In this document: positions 54,955-63,126 of the stretch, one piece after another
Position numbering within the stretch: position 1 is the stretch's first letter
Layout: every line of letters begins with the position of its first letter
Origin: Bacillota bacterium
GTDB taxonomy: Bacteria > Bacillota > Bacilli > Alicyclobacillales > SLC66
DNA length: 64,000 bases
Assembly (NCBI GenBank): GCA_021821085.1
Contig: JAKACV010000010.1
Location: 1 to 64,000 of the forward strand
Reading direction: 5' to 3'
Notes under the pieces: generated by a model
The model's database searches: none
The model's input: only the letters and a program-made list of their open reading frames with translations
Told to the model about the DNA's origin: nothing
Made by a program: the position numbers and the translations under genes

Positions 54955-55731
54955 TTAAACAGGGACTCTAATTACCTGAACACCAAGTTGATTTAATACG
55001 GTGTTATGTTCATCTGAAAGTTCATGGTCCGTAATAAACAAGTCAATTTCACTCCATTGAGCAAATACATGGTAGGACTGACTTTGAAATTTACTTGAAT
55101 CCGCAACTAAAATGACTCTCTCGCTATGTTTTATCATGTGACGCTTCACTTCTGATTCATCCAAATTGGAGTTCATAATCCCTTGTTCAAGTGATAAGCC
55201 GGAAGCTGCTAAAAATAATGTCCCCACCACTAAATCAGATAAGAAGGCATTTGTTTTTGCCCCTACAATAGAGTGAGAGGAACCGCGAATTTGACCACCC
55301 ATAATTAACAGGGTTACATCACTACCCGCTAGTTCATAAGCTGCTGGAATAGAATTTGTAATCAAAACAAGGTTTGAACGATCCTTTAATAGTTTGGCTA
55401 TTTCCAAAGTAGTGGTACCAGCATCAAGTAACACGGCATCATCTTTTGTAATAAATGACACGGCAACCTGTGCAATGCTTCGTTTTTCTTGAATTCGCTC
55501 AATACTTCGGATAGAGATAGGAATATCTTTACTGTTCTCATTGATTGACTGCTTGGAAGCAATAGCTCCCCCATATACTTTTTTTAAAATACCTACCTTC
55601 TCAAGAGAGTCTAAATCGCGACGAATTGTCATCCCAGAAACAGCGAATATTCTCGTCAAATCCGAAACCCGTACCATTCCCTTTTTTTGAATCATGTCAA
55701 TAATGATAGATTGGCGTTCCACTGTTAGCAT
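54955..55731 (-). CDS. DeoR-family transcriptional repressor
   Basis: About 258 residues. The N-terminal helix-turn-helix is VRVSDLTRIFAVSGMTIRRDL with the typical DeoR MTIRRDLD signature and KKVYGGAI after it. The C-terminal sugar-phosphate sensor domain has LLDAGTTTLEIAKLL and FLAASGLSLEQGI. It probably represses this sugar operon and is released by a phosphorylated intermediate. It lies in the operon's middle and is preceded by a kinase gene; the start is the ATG at 55731 (a GTG three codons earlier is possible). Confidence 0.92.
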   Translation of the reverse strand: MLTVERQSIIIDMIQKKGMVRVSDLTRIFAVSGMTIRRDLDSLEKVGILKKVYGGAIASKQSINENSKDIPISIRSIERIQEKRSIAQVAVSFITKDDAVLLDAGTTTLEIAKLLKDRSNLVLITNSIPAAYELAGSDVTLLIMGGQIRGSSHSIVGAKTNAFLSDLVVGTLFLAASGLSLEQGIMNSNLDESEVKRHMIKHSERVILVADSSKFQSQSYHVFAQWSEIDLFITDHELSDEHNTVLNQLGVQVIRVPV

Positions 55732-55750
55732 AAGGTACACTCTTTCGATT

Positions 55751-57217
55751 TTAATAATGATGAATTACAGATGACAAGGAATTCAAAATTCCGTAATTGG
55801 CCTCACGTGCGCGTTCGTAGATCGGATAATATTTCATATACCATTCTACTCTTTGAGCATGAGGTTCAACCTGATGGAAGGGGATACCATTCTGATCCAT
55901 CGAACTCATATCCTGCCCTAAGAGTGACCTCTTTGCAAGAAACGCAGCGCCTTCAGCAGTGGGCTCTATAAAGTGATAGACATAAATGCTGGAGTTTAAA
56001 GCAGCACTAATCTCCTTGGCAAGTGCATCAGTAAAACTTTTTGTTCCCATTAATATAATCCGGCCGTTTAGCAGAGGGTGTTCTTGTAACCTGATATAGG
56101 CCTCTTTCACAGACATGACCATTCCTTCAATGACAGCTGAAACCATATCATCTGGACCATGCTTTGATGTCAGTCCAAGAAAAGCCCCTGCATTTAGTCG
56201 ATGAGGATGCCAACTACGCTCACCAGAAATTTGAGGAAGAAAGAGAAGAGGCGAATTTTGAGTAGAAACGTCCTTTAATTTTCCATAAACATCAGAGCCA
56301 ATAATGGTTGACAACCAATCAATACACATACCAAACGATAAAAGCGGAACAACAGTTAACCAGCCGAGTTGATCAACTCGTGCGAATCTAGATTCTTTTA
56401 TCTTTCCCTGTTCCTTTGGAAGGATAGTTGCAATCTGACACGATGTACCAATGTTGATAAGTACATCATTAGATTTTAGTTTTATAAGACCTGCGACACA
56501 TGGAAAGTCACCACCGCCCACAAGAAGTGAACAACCTGCAGGTAATCCAGTTAGTTCGGCCATTCTAGGTGAAACTATGCCGTCTATGGAGAAACTTGAC
56601 TGAATAAGTGGTAACTGTGACACTTGAATACCGGCAAGTTCAATGAGATAACGATCCCAAATCCACATCTCCTCATCAAACATTTGCGTCCCAGAGGCTT
56701 CAGAAAAATCGGTGACAGCACTTCCTCCAAACTGGCATCGCAACCAATCCTTTGCGCCAAGAAAACATCTTATATCAGACCACTGTTCATTCATTTGATG
56801 TTGTAACCAAAGGATTTTTGCTAAGGGCAATGTTTCATCTAGTTGAACATGTGTGTATCGAGAGTCTTTGCAATTCATTAGTTTTGCGCGAAGTATTTCC
56901 ACCTCAAGATATGCGCGGTGGTCAAACCAAAGTAAAGCTTTTGCCAAGGGACGATAAGAACTATCAACAGGAACAACGGCATGCATTTGACCTGTAAAGG
57001 CTATACTCCGTATATTCCGCAAAACCTTTGGCTCAATGTGTCTTACTGCTGTAATCGTAGCCATTAACCAGTCATCTGCGTTTTGTTCTTCAACATCTTC
57101 TTTCACTAAGTCGATGGAGTATCTCTGCCTGCTTATAGCCTGGATTGTACCTGATAAATCAGTGACCACAACTTTCACGGAAGAGGTACCAAGATCAATA
57201 CCCATTGCAAAGTCCAC
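55751..57217 (-). CDS. FGGY-family carbohydrate kinase, unusual ATP-side motif
   Basis: A 488-residue FGGY kinase starting with GTG (57217) behind AGGGGGG. FAMGIDLGTSSVKVVVTDLSG and FTGQMHAVVPVD are standard, the catalytic Asp is in LVGGGDFPCVAGL, and ISGERSWHPHRLNAG replaces the family's SGERTPH. In place of the glycine-rich GGGANN motif it has ILMGTKSFTDALAK, so the adenosine-binding loop is altered. It may use another substrate, or be partly degenerate in activity. Sits between the permease and regulator genes. Confidence 0.82.
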   Translation of the reverse strand: MDFAMGIDLGTSSVKVVVTDLSGTIQAISRQRYSIDLVKEDVEEQNADDWLMATITAVRHIEPKVLRNIRSIAFTGQMHAVVPVDSSYRPLAKALLWFDHRAYLEVEILRAKLMNCKDSRYTHVQLDETLPLAKILWLQHQMNEQWSDIRCFLGAKDWLRCQFGGSAVTDFSEASGTQMFDEEMWIWDRYLIELAGIQVSQLPLIQSSFSIDGIVSPRMAELTGLPAGCSLLVGGGDFPCVAGLIKLKSNDVLINIGTSCQIATILPKEQGKIKESRFARVDQLGWLTVVPLLSFGMCIDWLSTIIGSDVYGKLKDVSTQNSPLLFLPQISGERSWHPHRLNAGAFLGLTSKHGPDDMVSAVIEGMVMSVKEAYIRLQEHPLLNGRIILMGTKSFTDALAKEISAALNSSIYVYHFIEPTAEGAAFLAKRSLLGQDMSSMDQNGIPFHQVEPHAQRVEWYMKYYPIYERAREANYGILNSLSSVIHHY

Positions 57218-57283
57218 TTCAAACCCCCCTAGGATAAGCGTCTGCTTAGACCTTCTAACTAGGACGTACTGGCTTTGCTCCTA

Positions 57284-58300
57284 TCATGATGTTTTCTTTT
57301 CTTGTACTTCAGTTGATGAAAACACAACACTCTTTCTCTTGAATAAAACACCAAATTTGTTCCCCCCTTTTCTAACAGACCGTAGTGTATCGACTGTCAC
57401 AGCAACTAATATGACAAGACCAATCACCAAAGGTTGCCAGTAACTATCCACATTTAAAATGTTCATTCCGTCAGCTAATGTGCCAATAATGACAGCCCCT
57501 ACAAAAGCACCTGGAATAGAGCCTATCCCACCAAAAAGACTTACTCCTCCAACTACAGCAGCAGAAATTGCCTCGAATAAGGAATTACCCGCACCTGCAG
57601 TAGGATATCCGGAAGCTAAGCGGGAGGCTAATATCACGCCGCTTAGTCCCGCTAGGGTTCCGCTGATCACATAAACGGATATTTCAGTAAGCGTAGTGTT
57701 AATTCCTGATAATCGTGATGATTCCCGATTTCCACCAAAAGCGTACACATGAATACCAAATACAGTTCTTGATAGAATAATGTGAGCAAGAATTGCTACA
57801 ATCACGAATACAATAACCGGAAATGGGATAATTTTAAAAACAAATCCTTGACCTACGAAAGAAAAACCTTGGTTAATAATAGGTATTGGATTCGCTTGTG
57901 TGATAATTAGCGGAATACTGGAAGCAACACCCATTGAAGCAAATGTTGCAATAAAGGGAGGAACTTTGGTGTAACGGATGACTACCCCATTAAACAAACC
58001 AGTGATCACTCCGGAGAGAATTCCTGTGATTGCAGCTATATACCATGGAAAATGAGCTTGAAAGATTACAGCTGTGATCACACCTGATAGCGCCAAAACT
58101 GCACCGACTGAAAGGTCAATGCCTCCCGTCAATAGTACAAATGCTTCTCCTATTGCCAGTAATCCGATATTCACCGTATTAAGTAATAGGGTGAATATAT
58201 TAGATGTAGTAAAAAACATTGGGGATAAAAGCGAGAGAATAACGGAAATAATAATCAAAACAACAGTAATGCCTAGTTCATTGGGGAATTTAAACTTCAT
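57284..58300 (-). CDS. Sugar ABC transporter permease, RbsC-like
   Basis: A 338-residue inner-membrane permease of the ribose-type importers (BPD_transp_2), with about eight to ten hydrophobic segments. The helix stretch LLAIGEAFVLLTGGIDLSVGAVLALSG is the characteristic RbsC block, and ISAAVVGGVSLFGGIGSIPGAFVGA the conserved cytoplasmic loop that contacts the ATPase. It overlaps the ATPase gene by 11 bases. The substrate is a pentose or hexose judging from the rest of the operon. Confidence 0.95.
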   Translation of the reverse strand: MKFKFPNELGITVVLIIISVILSLLSPMFFTTSNIFTLLLNTVNIGLLAIGEAFVLLTGGIDLSVGAVLALSGVITAVIFQAHFPWYIAAITGILSGVITGLFNGVVIRYTKVPPFIATFASMGVASSIPLIITQANPIPIINQGFSFVGQGFVFKIIPFPVIVFVIVAILAHIILSRTVFGIHVYAFGGNRESSRLSGINTTLTEISVYVISGTLAGLSGVILASRLASGYPTAGAGNSLFEAISAAVVGGVSLFGGIGSIPGAFVGAVIIGTLADGMNILNVDSYWQPLVIGLVILVAVTVDTLRSVRKGGNKFGVLFKRKSVVFSSTEVQEKKTS

Positions 58301-59792
58301 GATGAATTCCCTCCATTGACTCTGTCAATAATTTTTCTTCTATAATATCTGAACCTCTCAGTACACTACTTATCTTTCCAGTATTCATGACAGCAACTAC
58401 ATCTGATACCGCTATTATTTCTTCAACCTCTGACGAAACTACAAGTACTGCATAACCTTCCTTTGCGAGATCGCGAATCATCATATGAATCTCAGTTTTA
58501 ACTCCAATATCCACCCCTTTTGTGGGCTCATCTAACATAAGCAATTGGCCTTCTGGAAGTAGCCAGCGTGCTAATAAAACTTTCTGCTGATTCCCTCCAC
58601 TAAGCCGTTCGATAGGTTGTTCCATATCCCCTTTAATCGATAGTTTATTTATAAATTCATCAGTTTTACTTTTTATGAGCCTCTTTTGTAAAAATCCACC
58701 CTGATTAAATTGCCTCAAATTAGCTAGTATCATATTGATCCTAGAAGATAATTGAGGAATAATTCCATTTTGCTTGCGCTCTTCAGTTAGAAGAAGGACC
58801 CCATGACGTAGTGCATAAATTGGAGATTTTGGACGATACAAATATCCGTTTAAACGCATATTCCCACTTATATACTTGCGTGCACCGTAAATCGTTTCCA
58901 AAAACTCCGTTCGCCCTGATCCAACTAGCCCGTAAATACCTATGACCTCTCCTTTGTTGACCTTGAATTGTTGGATATCCAAGACGTCTGACTTCAAATG
59001 GCTAACCTCAAGAGCAACATCAGATTGCATAGTGTCAAGTATGGTAGCCTTCTTTACAGTGACAATCTTCTTACCTGCAACAGACGCAAGAACCTCATCA
59101 CGATTAGTTTTATCTATAGAGGATGAGGAAATCATTTGACCATTACGCAAGATTGTCAAATGCGTGCACACAGAAAATGCCTCATCTATTTTGTGTGTGA
59201 TAAACAAAAAGGAAATTCCTATTCGAGAAAGAATTCGTATTGTTTGAAGAAGATCTTGAATCTCTGACATCTGCAATGCAGTCGTAGGTTCATCAAGTAA
59301 TATTAGTTTCGCATCATTATTTAATGCGCTCACAATTTCAACCAATTGCTTTGAAGCATGAGACAACGACTTTGCTTTCTCTAAGACGTTAAGGTGACCT
59401 AAATTGTGCTTACTCAAAACTTCACTTGTTACCTTCACCATCTCTCGTTTATTAATAAAACCATTCACACGAATTTCTTTTCCAAGAAAAAAGTTTTCTG
59501 TGATCGTCAATTCATCAATTAATCTCAACTCCTGAAAAACAGTGTAAATACCCATATTGCGAGCCGACCGAGGTGAAGATAATGCAACTTCACTACCGTT
59601 TATATATAGTTTACCGGACGAGGGATTCTGTGAACCAGATAGCATTCGGATCACCGTTGACTTTCCCGCACCGTTGTGACCAATTAATGCGTGAACCTCG
59701 CCAGGACGTATAGTTAGCGAAAAATCTCGTAAAACGGTAACTCCACCATAAGATTTTTCTAAGTTTTCAACTTTCAAAAACTCTTTATCCAT
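58290..59792 (-). CDS. Sugar ABC transporter ATPase, RbsA-like
   Basis: A 500-residue two-domain ATPase. First domain: GHNGAGKSTVIRML (Walker A), LILLDEPTTAL (Walker B), with a weakly conserved signature. Second domain: GLVGSGRTEFLETIYGA (degenerate Walker A), LSGGNQQKVLLARWL (signature), LMLDEPTKGVDIG. The pair of halves is typical of the ribose/xylose family, which powers one heteromeric importer. Preceded by the substrate-binding protein gene, overlapping the permease gene. Confidence 0.95.
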   Translation of the reverse strand: MDKEFLKVENLEKSYGGVTVLRDFSLTIRPGEVHALIGHNGAGKSTVIRMLSGSQNPSSGKLYINGSEVALSSPRSARNMGIYTVFQELRLIDELTITENFFLGKEIRVNGFINKREMVKVTSEVLSKHNLGHLNVLEKAKSLSHASKQLVEIVSALNNDAKLILLDEPTTALQMSEIQDLLQTIRILSRIGISFLFITHKIDEAFSVCTHLTILRNGQMISSSSIDKTNRDEVLASVAGKKIVTVKKATILDTMQSDVALEVSHLKSDVLDIQQFKVNKGEVIGIYGLVGSGRTEFLETIYGARKYISGNMRLNGYLYRPKSPIYALRHGVLLLTEERKQNGIIPQLSSRINMILANLRQFNQGGFLQKRLIKSKTDEFINKLSIKGDMEQPIERLSGGNQQKVLLARWLLPEGQLLMLDEPTKGVDIGVKTEIHMMIRDLAKEGYAVLVVSSEVEEIIAVSDVVAVMNTGKISSVLRGSDIIEEKLLTESMEGIHHEV

Positions 59793-59930
59793 TTACGACT
59801 CACTCCAAGAATGGATAGTCACATGAGAAGATCGCCAAAAAGTCGATAGAGTGTCGGAAGACCTATATAACAACTTTACCGTACTCCTCTGGCGATAATC
59901 CCATTGTGCGCAACACACGTTGATATTCCA

Positions 59931-60923
59931 TTAGTGATAGGCAATGGGAAGGTAGTGAGCCGCATCCTGCTTATCAATTTTGAAAATTTTAGTTAATACT
60001 TGTTCAGGAATTTTCCCTCCATGTAAGTACTTGTATATATTTCCGATTTCTATTTTGGACTCCAACGTAGGTTCTTGCATAGCACCAAATTTAAAGACAC
60101 TATTGTTTTCAATCGCTTGAACAGCGGCTTGACTCCCAGACAGTCCAATAACCGCGACCTGGCCCACTTTATTTGCCGCCTTCACTGCCTGAACTGCGCC
60201 AAGCCCTGATGGTCCATTAATATCATAAATAGCCTTAATATTGGGATGGGCAGCTAACATCTCAGAGGCAGCCTGTAATCCGCCGGGAGTACTCCCGTCT
60301 CCATTTAAATCAGACACCACTTTTATCCCTGGATACTGATCAATTATGCTGAAAAATCCCTGATCCCGAACATCGACAGATTCTGCTGTCTTAAAATCCA
60401 CAATTCCTATGTCTCCAGACCCCTTCAAATAAGAAGCCATCTCTTTTCCTGCAATCACACCGGCCTGAAAGTTGTTTGAACTAACAAATTCAACAATCTT
60501 TCCGCCAACTGCCTTCAATGCGGCCATATTGACGTTTGTATCTATTGTAAATACTGGTATATTCGCCTTATTCAAAGCAACAACGGCACTTGCTGCTGCG
60601 GCCGCATCTGGCGGCGCCATAATGACAGCGGTTACATGTTGTTCGATAAATGAATCCACTTGCTCAAGCATTTGTGACTGACTCATGTTTGCACCGTCAA
60701 CCAGAACCTTCATTCCGCGCTCTTGCCCATACTTCTCCAATGCACGACCCATCGTAGAAAAGTACGGATTGGTCAACGTCATAAGGGTGACGCCAATAAC
60801 GGGTTGACTACTTTTTATTGGCGTTTTGCTGGATGCACTATTACCTCCTGTTGAACCACACCCTGTCAACCCCAAAGTAAGGGAGCTAATAATCAGTGCG
60901 AAACCTATCATTCGCTTTTTCAT
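59931..60923 (-). CDS. Sugar ABC transporter substrate-binding lipoprotein, RbsB-like
   Basis: About 330 residues. The N-terminal signal ends in a lipobox (LTLGLTGCGS), so it is anchored to the membrane surface. The periplasmic-binding-protein fold of the ribose family follows (VIGVTLMTLTNPYFSTMGRALE, PDAAAAASAVVALNKANIPVFTIDTNV). First gene of the operon; start at the ATG of MKKRMIGF, eight bases after GGAGG. It captures the sugar and delivers it to the RbsC/RbsA-like transporter. Promoter elements upstream are not clear. Confidence 0.95.
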   Translation of the reverse strand: MKKRMIGFALIISSLTLGLTGCGSTGGNSASSKTPIKSSQPVIGVTLMTLTNPYFSTMGRALEKYGQERGMKVLVDGANMSQSQMLEQVDSFIEQHVTAVIMAPPDAAAAASAVVALNKANIPVFTIDTNVNMAALKAVGGKIVEFVSSNNFQAGVIAGKEMASYLKGSGDIGIVDFKTAESVDVRDQGFFSIIDQYPGIKVVSDLNGDGSTPGGLQAASEMLAAHPNIKAIYDINGPSGLGAVQAVKAANKVGQVAVIGLSGSQAAVQAIENNSVFKFGAMQEPTLESKIEIGNIYKYLHGGKIPEQVLTKIFKIDKQDAAHYLPIAYH

Positions 60924-60938
60924 CGTTCTATCCTCCAT

Positions 60939-61235
60939 TCATGGCTAATTTTTAATATCACCATATTACCTCCGTAACAAGGTAAAACGGTGTTAAGTGC
61001 ATTTGTAAGTTATATAGAAAGTATATACGCCATAAAAATCACAATAGAACAATAATTCGAACTATTTTATAGTGAACTCTACCATACTTGCACACAAATG
61101 AACATTCGAAACAGAGTCCCGCCAACATTACAACGGAAATATACGCTAAGACAAAAAACACCACCATTTCGGCAGTATTTCATACGCTAAGCATGTTCCT
61201 GTTAATTTACTTGCCAATCAAAAGACTACTTATAG
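60939..61235. other. Upstream region of the sugar operon
   Basis: About 300 AT-rich bases upstream of the substrate-binding gene, presumably holding its promoter. I could not fix a -35/-10 pair or a clear catabolite-control site. Its right part leads into an unidentified gene fragment interrupted by the 156-bp repeat. Confidence 0.4.
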
Positions 61236-61391
61236 AGGTTGTTCAAAAAGGGTCGAGAACTCTGCGGCGCAGGGCTTCGGCTTGTGCTGGACATGCGTGC
61301 TCATGTCCCACCTATCGTACACTCCGCGCGCATGTCCAGACTTCACCAAACCCCTGCTTGCATCTTACCTCAACCCTTTTTGAACAGGTTC
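61236..61391 (+). repeat. 156-bp MITE-like mobile repeat, copy 3
   Basis: Almost identical to copy 1; differences seen include CCC for TAC in the interior GTAC region and TTC instead of CTC at the right tip. Flanked by the 6-bp duplication TTATAG (61230-61235, 61392-61397). It interrupts an unidentified gene fragment. Confidence 0.9.
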
Positions 61392-61546
61392 TTATAGATT
61401 TCGCACCGAAAATTAACGGTGCGTATGTATACAACTTTCTCACTACGACTGATTTCAAAGAGTACTCGAATCGTGCCGATCCGCAACCGATCCAAACCGA
61501 TGTATCCTTTCATCTGTTTGATGTCTCCGGTTGGCGGATCGTTTAG
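61392..61546 (+). pseudogene. C-terminal fragment of an unidentified gene
   Basis: Downstream of the repeat, one frame reads NGAYVYNFLTTTDFKEYSNR and ends VSFHLFDVSGWRIV. It looks like the end of a real protein. The upstream part is cut by the repeat insertion and not recognised, so no function is given. Confidence 0.4.
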
Positions 61547-61576
61547 TAAGCCTCCTAATCATTGTGCAATCCGTTC

Positions 61577-61716
61577 TTAAACGGCCTTTAAATACTGAAT
61601 AAAATCAAAGACTGTTTTTGGTTCAGGATCTAGAAAACGTTCAATGAGGTTATGCAAATCATCTTTACGAACAACCACGACAGAATGAGGAATGGGTCCA
61701 TTCCATAAAATTTCGT
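61577..61716 (-). pseudogene. Small fragment of an unidentified gene
   Basis: About 45 codons, EILWNGPIPHSVVVVRKDDL to FDFIQYLKAV, opened by a stop and lacking a start codon. Protein-like but without a known domain; the upstream part is absent. Decayed gene end. Confidence 0.35.
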
Positions 61717-61755
61717 ATTAAACCATAGTTTTCGAGGGGCGTCTGGGTTCTCTTT

Positions 61756-63018
61756 TTATACACAATTTACTATTTTATCTGTTAATTTTTCAATTGTTCG
61801 TAAAGCGGCACGAAATAAAAGTTCCGTTCCTAAGCTCAGATCTTCGCTAGTCGCAAATTCCGCGGGATTATGACTGATCCCGTCTTTGCATCGAACAAAA
61901 ATCATTGCAAAGTCAGCAAGGTATGACATAATGACCGCATCGTGAAACGGGCCGCTCATCAGTTCGGGACAACTAAGGGACATGTTAGAACTTTCGTCAT
62001 GAAGAATCTGCATCATCCAATCCGTACAGTACCTCGGATCATTTTTCATATCTTGTTGAATAGTGTAACTCAAGTTATAGGTTTTTGCAGTCTGTGCCAC
62101 GATATCCTTAATTTGCTTTTCGTATAAGTCTCTGCGGATTTTGTCCACATCTCTCAAATCCACGGTGAACTCTACCTTTTCCGGTATGATGTTTGGAGAA
62201 TCGGGAAAGACTCTAAGACTTCCAACCGTACCCACGGTGGATGACTGTGGTTCCTGTCTCACAATCCTATTTACCGCGATGACAATTTCCGCGGCACCAA
62301 GCAACGCGTCTTGTCGCAAGTGCATAGGCACAGACCCGGCATGACCCGCGAATCCTTCTAACGTAATAGTGAACCAGGAGGGACCCGCGATACCTGTAAC
62401 AATTCCAAGTGGCTGCTGCAAGGATTCCAGTACAGGTCCCTGTTCGATGTGCAATTCAAAGTACGCACCAATTTTCCCCGGAGGATAAATGGATTCTTGC
62501 AAATACTCAGGATGGCACCCAAATTCTCTAAGTGCCTGCTCGCGACTGACCCCATCTTTGTCCTTTCTGCTCAGTTCATCGGGCTCCAACATTCCTGCTA
62601 TGCCACGGGAACCAAACAGTCCCTTTTTAAATCTCCAGCTTTCTTCATCGCAAAAGGATATCACCTCAATTGGAACGTCTGGGATAATTCCCTGTTCTGT
62701 CATGGCCTTAGCAACCTCTACACCAGCCAGAACCCCAGATACCCCGTCAAAGCGCCCTCCATAAGGTTGTGAGTCTAGGTGCGATCCCATCATTAAAACT
62801 GGTGCATTTGCCCATTTCCCCTCCAATCGTCCAATCAGGTTCCCGAAATTGTCGATTCGAACTGACATCCCGGCTTCACGCATCCATTTGCTCACAATCT
62901 CAAATGTTTCTTTTTCAATTCGGGAGAGGGTCGGTCGACAGATTCCATTTTCACCTATTTTTCCATATTGAGATAAAATATCAAAATGTTCAGCTAACCT
63001 TTTTGGGTTTATGTTCAC
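61756..63018 (-). CDS. Zn-dependent amidohydrolase (N-carbamoyl-L-amino acid hydrolase / allantoate amidohydrolase family)
   Basis: A 420-residue M20-type enzyme of the HyuC/AllC group. Metal and catalytic residues: MGSHLDSQPYGGRFDGVSG (His-Asp and bridging Asp), FCDEESWRFKKGLFGSRG (Glu pair), ELHIEQGPVLE (His), and a C-terminal SHNPAEFATSEDL His. A small dimerisation domain is inserted in the middle (GHAGSVPMHLRQDAL). It removes carbamoyl groups from amino acids, the second step after a hydantoinase. Starts with GTG behind GGGAGAG. Follows a dihydropyrimidinase gene. Confidence 0.92.
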   Translation of the reverse strand: MNINPKRLAEHFDILSQYGKIGENGICRPTLSRIEKETFEIVSKWMREAGMSVRIDNFGNLIGRLEGKWANAPVLMMGSHLDSQPYGGRFDGVSGVLAGVEVAKAMTEQGIIPDVPIEVISFCDEESWRFKKGLFGSRGIAGMLEPDELSRKDKDGVSREQALREFGCHPEYLQESIYPPGKIGAYFELHIEQGPVLESLQQPLGIVTGIAGPSWFTITLEGFAGHAGSVPMHLRQDALLGAAEIVIAVNRIVRQEPQSSTVGTVGSLRVFPDSPNIIPEKVEFTVDLRDVDKIRRDLYEKQIKDIVAQTAKTYNLSYTIQQDMKNDPRYCTDWMMQILHDESSNMSLSCPELMSGPFHDAVIMSYLADFAMIFVRCKDGISHNPAEFATSEDLSLGTELLFRAALRTIEKLTDKIVNCV

Positions 63019-63126
63019 GAGATACTCTCCCTCCGCATCATTGGCATTAACGTTCCGTTTACGGAATCAAAACTTTGTGTAGTCAAGAATGAACTGCGAC
63101 CTGTGTTGATTTCGTCGCAATATTTG

